64,000 bases of DNA, from assembly GCF_013414345.1 (NCBI RefSeq), contig NZ_CP058670.1, forward strand, positions 1,550,001 through 1,614,000. Direction: 5' to 3'. The notes beneath the pieces are model-generated. The model did not search any database and was not told where the DNA came from. It saw only the letters and a program-made list of their open reading frames with translations. The stretch comes from Microcella indica. GTDB lineage: Bacteria; Actinomycetota; Actinomycetes; Actinomycetales; Microbacteriaceae. The position numbers and the translations under genes are program-made. Below are positions 55,773-63,878 of this stretch, piece by piece. Within the stretch, counting starts at the first letter, position 1, and every line of letters starts with the position of its first letter.

Positions 55773-56504
55773 CTAGACCGGGCAGCCGCCGAGGCCGCCG
55801 TCCGAGCCCGCGATCGTGAATCCCGGCGTTCCCGAGGGCACAGCCGTCATGCCCAGCACGGTGTCGATGAACTCGGGCTCCCAGTAGGGTGCGATGTCGG
55901 GATCCTCGATCGCCACCTCGAAGACGATGCGGCCGCCGGGACCGTCCACGAGGTAGAACTGCGAGATGCGTACCCCGCCCTCGCCGCCGGGTCCGACGAT
56001 ATCCGGGTAGGCGGCCAGCAATTCGTCGACCGTCGAACCCACGCGGATGCCCTCGTCGGTGGGGAAGTCGTCCAGGCCGTAGACCTGCACGCCCTCGACG
56101 ATGCCGGCATCGCTCACGCCCACCACGAAGATGCGACCCCCCTCGGGGCCCGCGTACAGCGGGATCGCATCCCACGCCCCGGCTCCCGGGTCACCAGGGC
56201 CGACGCCTGAGATCTCGGAGACGCAGAGGTCGTCGTCGAACACGATCATCGCCGTCGGGTCGTCCGGCGCGGGAGCCGGTTCGCCGATCACGAGCGTTCC
56301 GAGGCCGTCGGGGCGCAGAACGAGGTCGGCGCGGGCGGGCGGTTCGGTCGGCTCCGGGGTCGACGTCGGTGTCGGCGCGGCCTCGAGCGTGGGCGTCGGC
56401 GTCGGCGATGCTGAGGGCTCGACCGGCTCTGGCGTGCAGCCGACGAGCAGCAGCAGACCGGCTGCCGTCACAGCCGAGAGAGCCGACACTCGACGCGTGC
56501 TCAT
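55773..56504 (-). CDS. Putative lipoprotein A (paralogue of the lipoprotein at 56630)
   Basis: 243 residues. The signal peptide ends at the lipobox LLLLVGC. A Pro/Thr-rich linker (residues 27-55) leads to the mature domain with the signature LVLRPDGLGTLVIGE, later DEGIRVGSTVDELLAAYPD and a C-terminal GGLGGC. The paralogue has the same motifs (LELSPDGLGPLLLGE, DEGIRIGDSRADVEAAYPG, GVGGC). Function is unknown; a Ser/Thr-rich stalk with surface domain suggests an extracytoplasmic role. Confidence 0.85.
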   Translation of the reverse strand: MSTRRVSALSAVTAAGLLLLVGCTPEPVEPSASPTPTPTLEAAPTPTSTPEPTEPPARADLVLRPDGLGTLVIGEPAPAPDDPTAMIVFDDDLCVSEISGVGPGDPGAGAWDAIPLYAGPEGGRIFVVGVSDAGIVEGVQVYGLDDFPTDEGIRVGSTVDELLAAYPDIVGPGGEGGVRISQFYLVDGPGGRIVFEVAIEDPDIAPYWEPEFIDTVLGMTAVPSGTPGFTIAGSDGGLGGCPV

Positions 56505-56562
56505 ACCGAGACGCTAGCGAGACCTCCACGCCCGCGTCGAGACGTGCGCCTCACGCTTGAGT

Positions 56563-56600
56563 AACGACCGGCACGATCATCCGGCGTCGGCGGTAGAAGC
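56563..56600 (-). pseudogene. Relic of an rnj 3' end
   Basis: Read on the minus strand it encodes RRRRMIVPVV, matching the RNase J C-terminal sequence RRRPMIVPVVIEA at 57691-57735. It lies upstream of lipoprotein A exactly as the real rnj end lies upstream of lipoprotein B. About 38 bp survive; beyond that no similarity is seen. Confidence 0.65.
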
Positions 56601-56629
56601 GCGCCGGCCCGCGTCTGCCGCCCGCGAGG

Positions 56630-57403
56630 TCAACTGAAGTTGCAGCCGCCCACACCGTTGCCGCTTGCCGCCACCGAGAAGACGCCGAATGCCGGCACGA
56701 CCGCGTGGATGTAGACCACCTCGCCATCGGGAATTCCGGTCGACCCCCAGTACTCGGCCTTGTCGTCAGTGGACTGCGACACGACCTCGATCTGCAGCAG
56801 ACCCGACGGACCCGAGATGACGAAGATGTCGGTCAGATAGCTCTCGGCGACAGAAGCCCCCGGGTAGGCGGCCTCCACGTCGGCACGCGAGTCTCCGATG
56901 CGGATGCCCTCATCGGTCGGGATATCAGCCGAGTACAGGTCGATGCGCGTCACGGCGTTGCCCTCCGACTCGTCGACGCCGACACCGAACGGATTGCCGC
57001 CGAAACTCGGCGTCGCCGGCAGACGATACGAAGGATCGATGAACCAGCCGCCGGCCTCAGGATCGCCCGCCACGATGCCGAACGACTCGCCCGTCTCCGC
57101 GTCGGTACACCCCTCCGGCTCGAAAGCGACCATCCGCAGCGCCGGATCCGAGACGGGAGGCTCGCCGAGGAGCAGCGGGCCGAGCCCGTCCGGACTGAGC
57201 TCCAGATCGGCCAGAGCTGGACGCGACAGGGGTGTGGGCGTGGGTTCCGCCTCGGCAGTCTCCGATGCGGACGGGGTCTCCGTCGGAGACGCGGAGGGTA
57301 GCGGGGCAAGAGGCAGCGTGCACCCCGTCAGCGCGACGAGCGACGCCGCGCCCAGGGTGAGGAGACCGATTCGCGTGCGCATCGAGATGCTCATGGTGGA
57401 CAA
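56630..57403 (-). CDS. Putative lipoprotein B (paralogue of the lipoprotein at 55773)
   Basis: 257 residues. The lipobox VALTGC ends the signal peptide. A Ser/Pro/Thr/Glu-rich linker is followed by LELSPDGLGPLLLGE, GWFIDPSYRLPAT and YPGASVAESYLTDIFVISGP. It shares domain order and motifs with lipoprotein A. A TTG at 57403 (GGGAGA 8 nt upstream) or ATG at 57394 may start it. Both genes lie between rnj and ftsK. No known family is recognised. Confidence 0.82.
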   Translation of the reverse strand: MSTMSISMRTRIGLLTLGAASLVALTGCTLPLAPLPSASPTETPSASETAEAEPTPTPLSRPALADLELSPDGLGPLLLGEPPVSDPALRMVAFEPEGCTDAETGESFGIVAGDPEAGGWFIDPSYRLPATPSFGGNPFGVGVDESEGNAVTRIDLYSADIPTDEGIRIGDSRADVEAAYPGASVAESYLTDIFVISGPSGLLQIEVVSQSTDDKAEYWGSTGIPDGEVVYIHAVVPAFGVFSVAASGNGVGGCNFS

Positions 57404-57449
57404 CCTAGTCTCCCAGCACTCCGACGCGCGAGTAATGGGTCAGCTCGAT

Positions 57450-57705
57450 CTCGCTACGCCTCGCGCGCCGCCCGCAGCGGCGCGCCATCCAGCGCCGTTT
57501 GCGTCATCGAGGCTATGCCTCGCCCGCGCCGCACCGCGGCGCGCCATCCAGCGCCGATTGCGTCATCGAGGCTATGCCTCGCCCGCGCCGCACCGCGGCG
57601 CGCCATCCAGCGCCGATTGCGTCATCGAGGCTACGCCTCGCCCGCGCCGCACCGCGGCGCGGCAAACCAGCACCGTCTGTGTGATCGAGGCTACGCCTCG
57701 ATCAC
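57450..57705. repeat. 59-bp tandem repeat array with hairpins
   Basis: Three near-identical 59-bp units begin GCGTCATCGAGGCTATGCCT at 57501, 57560 and 57619 (the third with C for T). Degenerate units flank them at about 57450 and 57679. Each unit carries two hairpins: CGAGGC/GCCTCG and GCGCCGC-ACC-GCGGCGC. The last unit overlaps the rnj stop codon. No ORF in the array is credible. Confidence 0.88.
57681..57705 (-). terminator. Hairpin spanning the rnj stop codon
   Basis: An 11-bp perfect stem (GTGATCGAGGC / GCCTCGATCAC) with a 3-nt loop. The TAG stop of rnj (57693-57691) lies at its apex. No T-run follows, so it may stabilise the 3' end rather than terminate. Confidence 0.5.
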
Positions 57706-59367
57706 GACCGGCACGATCATCGGGCGGCGGCGGTGCTGCGTGTTGACCCAGCGACCGACCACTCGGCGGATCGCCTGGCTGAAGGCGTGGCTGTCGCGCG
57801 TGCCGTTCTCCGCGGCATCCGTGAGCGCCTTGATGATCTGCGGCTTGACGTCCTCGAAGATCGCCTCGTCGGGGGCGAACCCGCGAGCGTGGATCTCGGG
57901 GCCGACGACGACCTTGCCGGTCTGAGCATCCACGGCCACGAAGATGGAGATGAAACCCTCCTCGGCGAGGATGCGGCGGTCCTTCAGATCGGCGTCGGTG
58001 ATCTCGCCGACCGTCGAGCCGTCGACGTACACGAACCCGATATCGAGCTGGCCGACGATCGACACCTTGCCGTCCTTGAGGTCGACGACGGTGCCGTCCT
58101 CGGTGAGCAGCACGTTCTTCTCGGGCACGCCCGTGTCGATCGCGATCTGAGCGTTCGCCACCAGGTGGCGCTGCTCGCCGTGCACCGGCATGACATGGGT
58201 CGGCTGCAGGATGTTGTAGAAGTACATGAGCTCACCCGCCGAGGCGTGGCCCGAAACGTGCACGCGGGCGGTGCCCTTGTGCACGACCTTCGCGCCGAGC
58301 TTCATGAGGCCGTTGATGACGCGGTAGACCGCGTTCTCGTTGCCGGGGATGAGGCTCGAGGCGAGGATGACGGTGTCGCCCTCGCCGACCTCGATCTGGT
58401 GCTCGAGGTTCGCCATGCGGGCCAGCACCGCCATCGGCTCCCCCTGGCTGCCCGTCGACATGTAGACGATCTTGTCGTCGGGCAGGTTCGCCGCCTTCTT
58501 GGCGTCGATGAGCGTGTCCTCCGGAACGGTGAGGAACCCCAGGTCTGAGGCGATCGTCATGTTGCGAATCATGCTGCGGCCCATGAGCGCCACCTTGCGA
58601 CCGTTCGCGTGCGCGGCATCGAGCACCTGCTGCACGCGGTGCACGTGACTCGAGAAGCTCGCGACGATCACGCGGCGCGGGGCCTTCGCGATGACAGTCT
58701 CAAGGACGGGCCCGATGTCGCGCTCGAGCGCCGTGAAGCCGGGTACGTCGGCGTTCGTCGAGTCGGTGAGCGCGAGGTCGATTCCCGACTCGCCCCAGCG
58801 CGCGATGGCACGCAGGTCGGTGATGCGGTCGTCCAGCGGAAGCTGGTCGAGCTTGAAGTCGCCCGTGTGCAGGACCGTGCCGGCGTCGGTGCTGATGACG
58901 ATCGCGAGCGCGTCGGGAATCGAGTGGTTGACCGCGATGAACTCGAGGCTGAACGGGCCGAGGTTCTCGACCTGCCCCTCTTGCACATTGTGCGTGTAGG
59001 GCTGGATGCGGTGCTCCTTGAGCTTCGCCTCGATGAAGGCGAGTGTGAGGCGTGAACCCAGGATGGGGATGTCTTGCCGCATGCGCAGCAGGTACGGCAC
59101 GGCCCCGATGTGGTCCTCGTGGCCGTGCGTGAGAACGACACCCAGGATGTCGTCGACACGATCGCGGATGGGCCCGAAGTCGGGCAGGATCAGGTCGACG
59201 CCCGGCTGAGTCTCCTCGGGGAAGAGCACGCCGGCATCGACGACGAGGAGCTTGCCGTTCAGCTCGTAGACGGTCATGTTGCGACCGATCTCGCCGACTC
59301 CTCCGAGCGGGATGATCCTCATAGTGCCGGGCTCGAGTGCGGGCGGGTCCGAAAGATTCAGGGGCAT
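57691..59367 (-). CDS. rnj: Ribonuclease J
   Basis: 558 residues, a metallo-beta-lactamase/beta-CASP RNase that acts endonucleolytically and as a 5'-3' exonuclease. The metal motif is LTHGHEDHIGAVPYLL, with DAGVLFPEETQPGVDLILPD before it. The beta-CASP part includes MGRSMIRNMTIA and STGSQGEPMAVLARM. The start MPLNLSDPPALEPGTMRIIP is used, as the longer frame is noise. It stands next to dapA, as in many actinobacteria. Confidence 0.96.
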   Translation of the reverse strand: MPLNLSDPPALEPGTMRIIPLGGVGEIGRNMTVYELNGKLLVVDAGVLFPEETQPGVDLILPDFGPIRDRVDDILGVVLTHGHEDHIGAVPYLLRMRQDIPILGSRLTLAFIEAKLKEHRIQPYTHNVQEGQVENLGPFSLEFIAVNHSIPDALAIVISTDAGTVLHTGDFKLDQLPLDDRITDLRAIARWGESGIDLALTDSTNADVPGFTALERDIGPVLETVIAKAPRRVIVASFSSHVHRVQQVLDAAHANGRKVALMGRSMIRNMTIASDLGFLTVPEDTLIDAKKAANLPDDKIVYMSTGSQGEPMAVLARMANLEHQIEVGEGDTVILASSLIPGNENAVYRVINGLMKLGAKVVHKGTARVHVSGHASAGELMYFYNILQPTHVMPVHGEQRHLVANAQIAIDTGVPEKNVLLTEDGTVVDLKDGKVSIVGQLDIGFVYVDGSTVGEITDADLKDRRILAEEGFISIFVAVDAQTGKVVVGPEIHARGFAPDEAIFEDVKPQIIKALTDAAENGTRDSHAFSQAIRRVVGRWVNTQHRRRPMIVPVVIEA

Positions 59368-59464
59368 GTGTCTCGTCTTTCGTCGTAGTGCCGATCGGCA
59401 CGGTCTGGGGCCGTCAGCCCCCGGTGTAAGTCGATGTGGTGAGGTGGTGCGCTGGCGCGGGGCG

Positions 59465-60442
59465 TCAGCGGGTCGTGCCCGCCACCTTCGGCAGGGCACC
59501 GCCTGCCGCGGCGTTGCGATCCGGGCGGAACGTCGCGAGGTCGACGCCGGCGACGTCGCGCACGAGAGCCATCTCGTCCTCGATGATCGCGGCCTCGTGG
59601 TCCTCGGGCCCGACGAGCGGCAGCCGCACGCGGGGTGAGCCGATGCGGCCGAGGCCGTGGAGCACGTACTTCGCCGCGACAGTGCCCGGCACGTGCGTCA
59701 TGATTGCGCGCACGAGCGGCTCGAGCGTGCGGTGCTGCTGCGTGGCCGTGGACAGGTCGTTGGCGTTCACGGCGTCGACGATGGCGCGGTACGGAGCCGG
59801 GGCGATGTTCGCCGTGACGCCGATGAGGCCCGTGCCGCCGATCGCGAGCGTCGGCAGCGCGTTGGCGTCGTCGCCCGCGAAATACACGAGGTCGGTCTGG
59901 TTGAGCACCCGGCTGACCTCGCTCAGATCACCCTTGGCATCCTTCACGGCGAGGATGTTGGGGTGCTTCGCAGCACGGAGGATCGTCTCGTAGGTGATGG
60001 GGATGCCGGCTCGGCCCGGAATGTCGTAGAGGATCACGGGCAGGTTGGTCGCGTCAGCGATCATCCGGAAATGCGTCAGCACGCCCGCCTGCGTGGGCTT
60101 GTTGTAGTAGGGAGTGACGACCATCGCGCCGTCGGCGCCGGCCTTCGCGCTCGCCTTGTAGAGCTCGATCGCGTGGGCCGTCTCATTCGAGCCACCACCC
60201 GTGATGATGGATGCCCGGCCACCGCTCACGGACTTTCCGACCTCCACGAGCCGAACCTTCTCCGCGTCGGTGAGTGTGCTCGTCTCCCCGGTCGTGCCGG
60301 TCACGACGATGCCGTCCGCGCCCTCGGAGATCACGTGGTCGATGTGCTTCTCGACGGCGGGCCAGTCGACCTCGCCCTCGGCCGTCATGGGCGTGACGAG
60401 CGCCACGAGCACTTGGCCGAAGGGGTTGCGGGTCTCAGTCAC
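59465..60442 (-). CDS. dapA: 4-hydroxy-tetrahydrodipicolinate synthase
   Basis: First committed step of the DAP/lysine branch. 325 residues. The Schiff-base lysine lies in ILAVKDAKGDL, the Tyr of the triad in TPYYNKPTQ, and GTTGETSTLT is the family motif. The GTG at 60442 is the best start, though GGAGGG before it is only 2 nt away, which is tight. Upstream 120 bp hold no gene. Confidence 0.96.
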   Translation of the reverse strand: MTETRNPFGQVLVALVTPMTAEGEVDWPAVEKHIDHVISEGADGIVVTGTTGETSTLTDAEKVRLVEVGKSVSGGRASIITGGGSNETAHAIELYKASAKAGADGAMVVTPYYNKPTQAGVLTHFRMIADATNLPVILYDIPGRAGIPITYETILRAAKHPNILAVKDAKGDLSEVSRVLNQTDLVYFAGDDANALPTLAIGGTGLIGVTANIAPAPYRAIVDAVNANDLSTATQQHRTLEPLVRAIMTHVPGTVAAKYVLHGLGRIGSPRVRLPLVGPEDHEAAIIEDEMALVRDVAGVDLATFRPDRNAAAGGALPKVAGTTR

Positions 60443-60562
60443 GCCCTCCAGGCTATCGCGGCGCGGGTCGCGGGTGCGCGCGGCCCGGCCCCGGGCATCC
60501 CGCACCCGCCGTCCCTGTTCGCTCATTCGGGCGCGCGGGTGTGGAACTCGGCGTGGCGCAGC

Positions 60563-61441
60563 TCAGTGCCAGCGTGTCGCGCGACTCGCCCGCATGAGCG
60601 AACGCGACACGTGCAGGCCGCGCTCCATCGCCGCGACGATGACCGACACGACCTCATCCGGAGAGTCCAGGACCGACCGGCCGTCGAAGCGCAACGTCGT
60701 GCCCCCGAGGAGCGAGACAGCGGCATCGCGCTCCCGGTCGCGGCGGAACGCCACCGGGTCGTCGTGGTGGGCACGCCCGTCGAGCTCGATCACGAGGCAG
60801 TCACCGATCAAGAGATCGACGCGCCCCGCACCCGGGATCGACACTTGGCTCTGCGCGGCGACACCGCACCGGTGCAGCCTCCAACGCACGATGGTCTCCA
60901 GTCCACTCCCCGCCGTGGAGCATCCCCACTCGAGCACGTGACGGCGAGCGCGCGGAAACCGACTGGTCGCAACCGCCAGTTCGCGAGTCGAGGTCAGACC
61001 GAGCGCGAGGCACGACTCGACGGCGCACGCGAACGCCTCGTCATCGGGCGCGCACCGTGCGAAGTGCAGGAGCGCCGTGGTCGCGTCGAGCACCCCGAAG
61101 CGGGGCGCCTCTCGGAGGCGATGAACGGACGGCGCGTTGACGCAGTCGGGATGCCCAAGCTCGTGCCCCTGGTCGAGGAGCGCCACGCACTCGCCCGGGG
61201 GATCCCGGAGCCACACCGACGCGCTCGCCAGTGCAGCGGCGCACGTGAGCGCGCCTCCGTGTGCTGCCGCGTGACGTTCGGCCGCGGGTAGCTCCGGGCT
61301 CGCATACAGGCCTCGCCTGGGGCGCGCGAGTCGGCCGGCGTGCACCGCCGCGGCGAGCTGCCGAACCGTCGCGCCGCGGGCTAGAAGAGTGCGGCGGTAC
61401 GCGTAGCCGCCTGCGTGTCGCACAAGTACGTCGGGTCGCAT
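60563..61441 (-). CDS. AbiEi-like HTH plus DUF559 endonuclease-fold protein
   Basis: 292 residues from MRPDVLVRHAGGY. The N-terminus (YRRTLLARGATVRQLAAAVH, then AGRLARPRRGLYA) resembles the winged helix of AbiEi antitoxins. The C-terminus (IPGAGRVDLLIGDCLVIELD, then DRERDAAVSLLG) matches the DUF559/very-short-patch-repair-like PD-(D/E)xK fold, with D and E spacing retained. A full AbiEi/AbiEii pair is not present. Such solitary proteins are widespread in actinobacteria; role unknown. Confidence 0.82.
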   Translation of the reverse strand: MRPDVLVRHAGGYAYRRTLLARGATVRQLAAAVHAGRLARPRRGLYASPELPAAERHAAAHGGALTCAAALASASVWLRDPPGECVALLDQGHELGHPDCVNAPSVHRLREAPRFGVLDATTALLHFARCAPDDEAFACAVESCLALGLTSTRELAVATSRFPRARRHVLEWGCSTAGSGLETIVRWRLHRCGVAAQSQVSIPGAGRVDLLIGDCLVIELDGRAHHDDPVAFRRDRERDAAVSLLGGTTLRFDGRSVLDSPDEVVSVIVAAMERGLHVSRSLMRASRATRWH

Positions 61442-61642
61442 CGCGACAGGGTGCCGTGCGACAGTGCGGCTGGCAGTCGGACTGCCGCACCTGGGGATGC
61501 TCCCGCCGAGCATCCCGAATGGTGACGAGACGCGGGGAATCGCGCCGACACGCCGCGCGACAAAGCCGACACACCGCGTTTCACGGTCGCACGCCCGAAT
61601 GAACGAACGTGCGGGGGGGGGCGGCGCGGGGCGCGGCGCGGG

Positions 61643-62380
61643 CTAGGGGGCGACGCGGCCGTTGGCGTTGAAGGTGTCGTACGTGAGCGGCATGAGCTGC
61701 GCGAAGTGCTGCTCCATCTGCTCGGCCGCCATCTCGATCTCGCGCTGCGGGAAGGAGGGGAAGTGCGTGCCCTCGCGCTTGGTGCGCAGCGACAGGAAGT
61801 TCATGAGCGCGCGAGCGTTCATCGTCACGTACATCGAGCTGTAGATCGTCACGGGGAGGACCGCGCGGGCCACTTCGCGCGCGATGCCCGCGGCGAGCAT
61901 CCGCTGATAGGAGGCGTAGGCGGCCCCGCACACGCCGCGCACCTCCTGGTCGACGAGCGCCGTCTGCTCGGGCGTGCCCGGCAGGAACTCGTACGCGCCA
62001 GGCTTGCCGACCTGCACGAGGTTGCGCTCGGGGCCGGGCACGTAGAAGACGGGGCGAAGCTCGCGGTAGCGGCCGCTCTCTTCGTTGTACGAGGCGATGC
62101 GGTGCCGCATGAACTCGCGGAAGACGAAGATCGGCGCCTGCACGTAGAAGGTGAACGAGTTGTGCTCGAAGGGCGAGCCGTGGCGGTCGCGCATGAGGTA
62201 GTTGATAAGCCCGCGGTCGCGATCGGTCGCCTCGGCGCCGCTCGCGGCCGACTCGAGGGTCTGCTCCCCCTGCGTGGACACGCGCGCCGCGAAGAGGACG
62301 TCGGAGTCGTGGGCGGCCGAGCGCACGAGCTCGACCGTCACATCGGAGCGGAACTGGATGTCGTCGGCAGCCTCGGTCAC
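61643..62380 (-). CDS. thyX: FAD-dependent thymidylate synthase
   Basis: Makes dTMP from dUMP with FAD. The ThyX motif RHRxxSxNxxSxR reads RHRIASYNEESGRY. SSMYVTMNARALMNFLSLR and HGSPFEHNSFTFYV are conserved. GTG at 62380 is chosen because AGGG lies 8 nt upstream; starts at 62389 or 62413 are possible. thyX, dapA and rnj often lie together in actinobacteria. It is divergent from the thioredoxin-like gene, sharing an 84-bp promoter gap. Confidence 0.95.
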   Translation of the reverse strand: MTEAADDIQFRSDVTVELVRSAAHDSDVLFAARVSTQGEQTLESAASGAEATDRDRGLINYLMRDRHGSPFEHNSFTFYVQAPIFVFREFMRHRIASYNEESGRYRELRPVFYVPGPERNLVQVGKPGAYEFLPGTPEQTALVDQEVRGVCGAAYASYQRMLAAGIAREVARAVLPVTIYSSMYVTMNARALMNFLSLRTKREGTHFPSFPQREIEMAAEQMEQHFAQLMPLTYDTFNANGRVAP

Positions 62381-62464
62381 GCTCGTCACCCTATCGGGGC
62401 GCGGGAGCGTCACACGGCGTCACACTCGGGAATAGGAACACCCCCTTGCCTAGTTTCGACTGAC

Positions 62465-62887
62465 ATGGACATCATCTCGGCCCTCGTGGTCATCGCTCTT
62501 CTGCTCGTGGGGGCCACCGCCCTCGGTGTCGTCGTGCGCGCGCGCAGCGCACGGGTCGCGAGCGGCTGCGGCGGCGACGAGCACGACCTCTCGGTCGACG
62601 GCGCCGACGTCACCCTCGTGCAGCTCTCGAGCCCCGTGTGCTCGGCGTGCGTGGCGATGCGGCGCGTGCTCGGCGAGCTCGCGGCCGACGACGCGACGGT
62701 CGCGCACCGTGAGCTCGACGTGACCGATCACGCCGACGTCGCCCAGCGCCACTCGGTCTACTCGACGCCGACGACCCTCGTTCTCGACGCGCAGGGCCGC
62801 GTGCGGTCGCGCCTCATCGGCGCCGTACGACCCGACGAGGTACGCCGCGCCGTCGATGCCGCGCGCGGTGCGCTGGTGACGGCATGA
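62465..62887 (+). CDS. Membrane-anchored thioredoxin-like protein
   Basis: 140 residues. An N-terminal TM helix (MDIISALVVIALLLVGATAL) tethers a thioredoxin fold. The active-site motif is CSACVAMRR (CxxC), and the cis-Pro loop is YSTPTTLVLD. Likely a thiol-disulfide or electron-transfer protein facing the outside of the membrane; substrate unknown. It overlaps DUF4395 by 4 bp, a pairing found in many actinobacteria. Confidence 0.88.
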   Translation: MDIISALVVIALLLVGATALGVVVRARSARVASGCGGDEHDLSVDGADVTLVQLSSPVCSACVAMRRVLGELAADDATVAHRELDVTDHADVAQRHSVYSTPTTLVLDAQGRVRSRLIGAVRPDEVRRAVDAARGALVTA

Positions 62888-63396
62888 GCGCCCCCGAGGC
62901 GCCGTCTGGCGCGGATGCCCGGCTCATCGACGCGCGCGGCCCCCGCTTCGGCGCCGCCGTGACGTCGGTTCTTCTGCTCGTCGTCATCCTGCTGGGTCTC
63001 ACGCGCCCGCTCTCGGGCTCGGTGCTCGAGCGGCTGACCGAGCCGGGCGCCCTGCTGCTCACCGCCCTCGTGGCTCTTTTCGCCTGGGGAGCGCTCGCGG
63101 GCGTGCACCGGCACCCCTACGGCATCGTCTTCCGAGCGGTCGTCGCGCCTCGGCTCGGCCCGCCTGCTGAGCGCGAGGACCCCGCTCCCCCGACGTTCGC
63201 ACAGCTCATCGGGCTGCTCGTGACCGCGACGGGCCTCGCCCTGCACCTCGCGGGTGTTCCCGGTGCCCTGGTGGTCGCGGCCGCGGCGGCCTTCGTCGCC
63301 GCCTTCCTCAACGCGGCCTTCGCCTACTGCCTCGGCTGCCAGTTGTACGTGCTGCTCGTGCGCGCGGGGCTGGTTCGCCGCCGCCCCGCCGCTTAG
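62884..63396 (+). CDS. DUF4395 integral membrane protein
   Basis: 170 residues, four to five TM helices. The DUF4395 domain includes DARGPRFGAAVTSVLLLVVI and a C-terminal FAYCLGCQLYVLL with a CxxC-like pair. Because it is co-translated with the thioredoxin-like protein, it may be a redox partner or membrane electron carrier of it; this is inferred. Starts MSAPEAPSGAD. Confidence 0.88.
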   Translation: MSAPEAPSGADARLIDARGPRFGAAVTSVLLLVVILLGLTRPLSGSVLERLTEPGALLLTALVALFAWGALAGVHRHPYGIVFRAVVAPRLGPPAEREDPAPPTFAQLIGLLVTATGLALHLAGVPGALVVAAAAAFVAAFLNAAFAYCLGCQLYVLLVRAGLVRRRPAA

Positions 63397-63435
63397 GCTG
63401 AGGGAATCCCGCCCGCGACAACGAGGAGCACGCTC

Positions 63436-63861
63436 ATGGCTGTGACCAGCGAAGCAACGACCCTGTGGTTCGGATCGCTCACGGAGGGTCACGGCACGAC
63501 ATCCCTGGACTCGTCGGACGCCGCCGAGTTCCCCGTGACGTGGGCGGCGCGCTCGGAGGGCGAGAGCGGCAAGACGAACCCCGAAGAGCTGCTGGGCGCC
63601 GCGCACTCCGCGTGCTACTCGATGGCGCTCTCGCACGCCCTCTCGGGCGCCGGGCACGCGCCGGAGAGCCTGCAGGTGACTGCTGCCGTCACGTTCGTGC
63701 CGGGTGAGGGCATCACGGGCAGCCACCTCCTCGTGAGCGCCAAAGTGCCGGGGTTGAGCGCCGAAGAGTTCCAGACCTTCGCCGAGGACGCCAAGACGGG
63801 GTGCCCCGTCTCCGCCGCTCTCACGGGCACGTCGATCACGCTCGAAGCGTCGCTCGCCTAG
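63436..63861 (+). CDS. OsmC-family peroxidase
   Basis: 141 residues. The two catalytic cysteines are in AHSACYSMALSHAL and AKTGCPVSAAL, as in OsmC/Ohr proteins that reduce organic hydroperoxides. The N-terminus NPEELLGAAHS is typical of the OsmC branch. A ribosome site GAGGAG is in the gap after DUF4395. Oxidative-stress induction is expected for the family but no operator was recognised. Confidence 0.93.
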   Translation: MAVTSEATTLWFGSLTEGHGTTSLDSSDAAEFPVTWAARSEGESGKTNPEELLGAAHSACYSMALSHALSGAGHAPESLQVTAAVTFVPGEGITGSHLLVSAKVPGLSAEEFQTFAEDAKTGCPVSAALTGTSITLEASLA

Positions 63862-63878
63862 TGGGCGCGCCGCAACCG

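Noticed and set aside
52152-56210. 1352-codon open frame on the plus strand across pgsA, ftsK and a lipoprotein
   Set aside because: It is antisense to clearly coding genes, rich in Arg/His/Glu as expected from GC-rich reverse frames, and has no domain.
57450-57705. CRISPR-like array at the rnj 3' end
   Set aside because: Units are tandem without unique spacers, and no cas gene is near.
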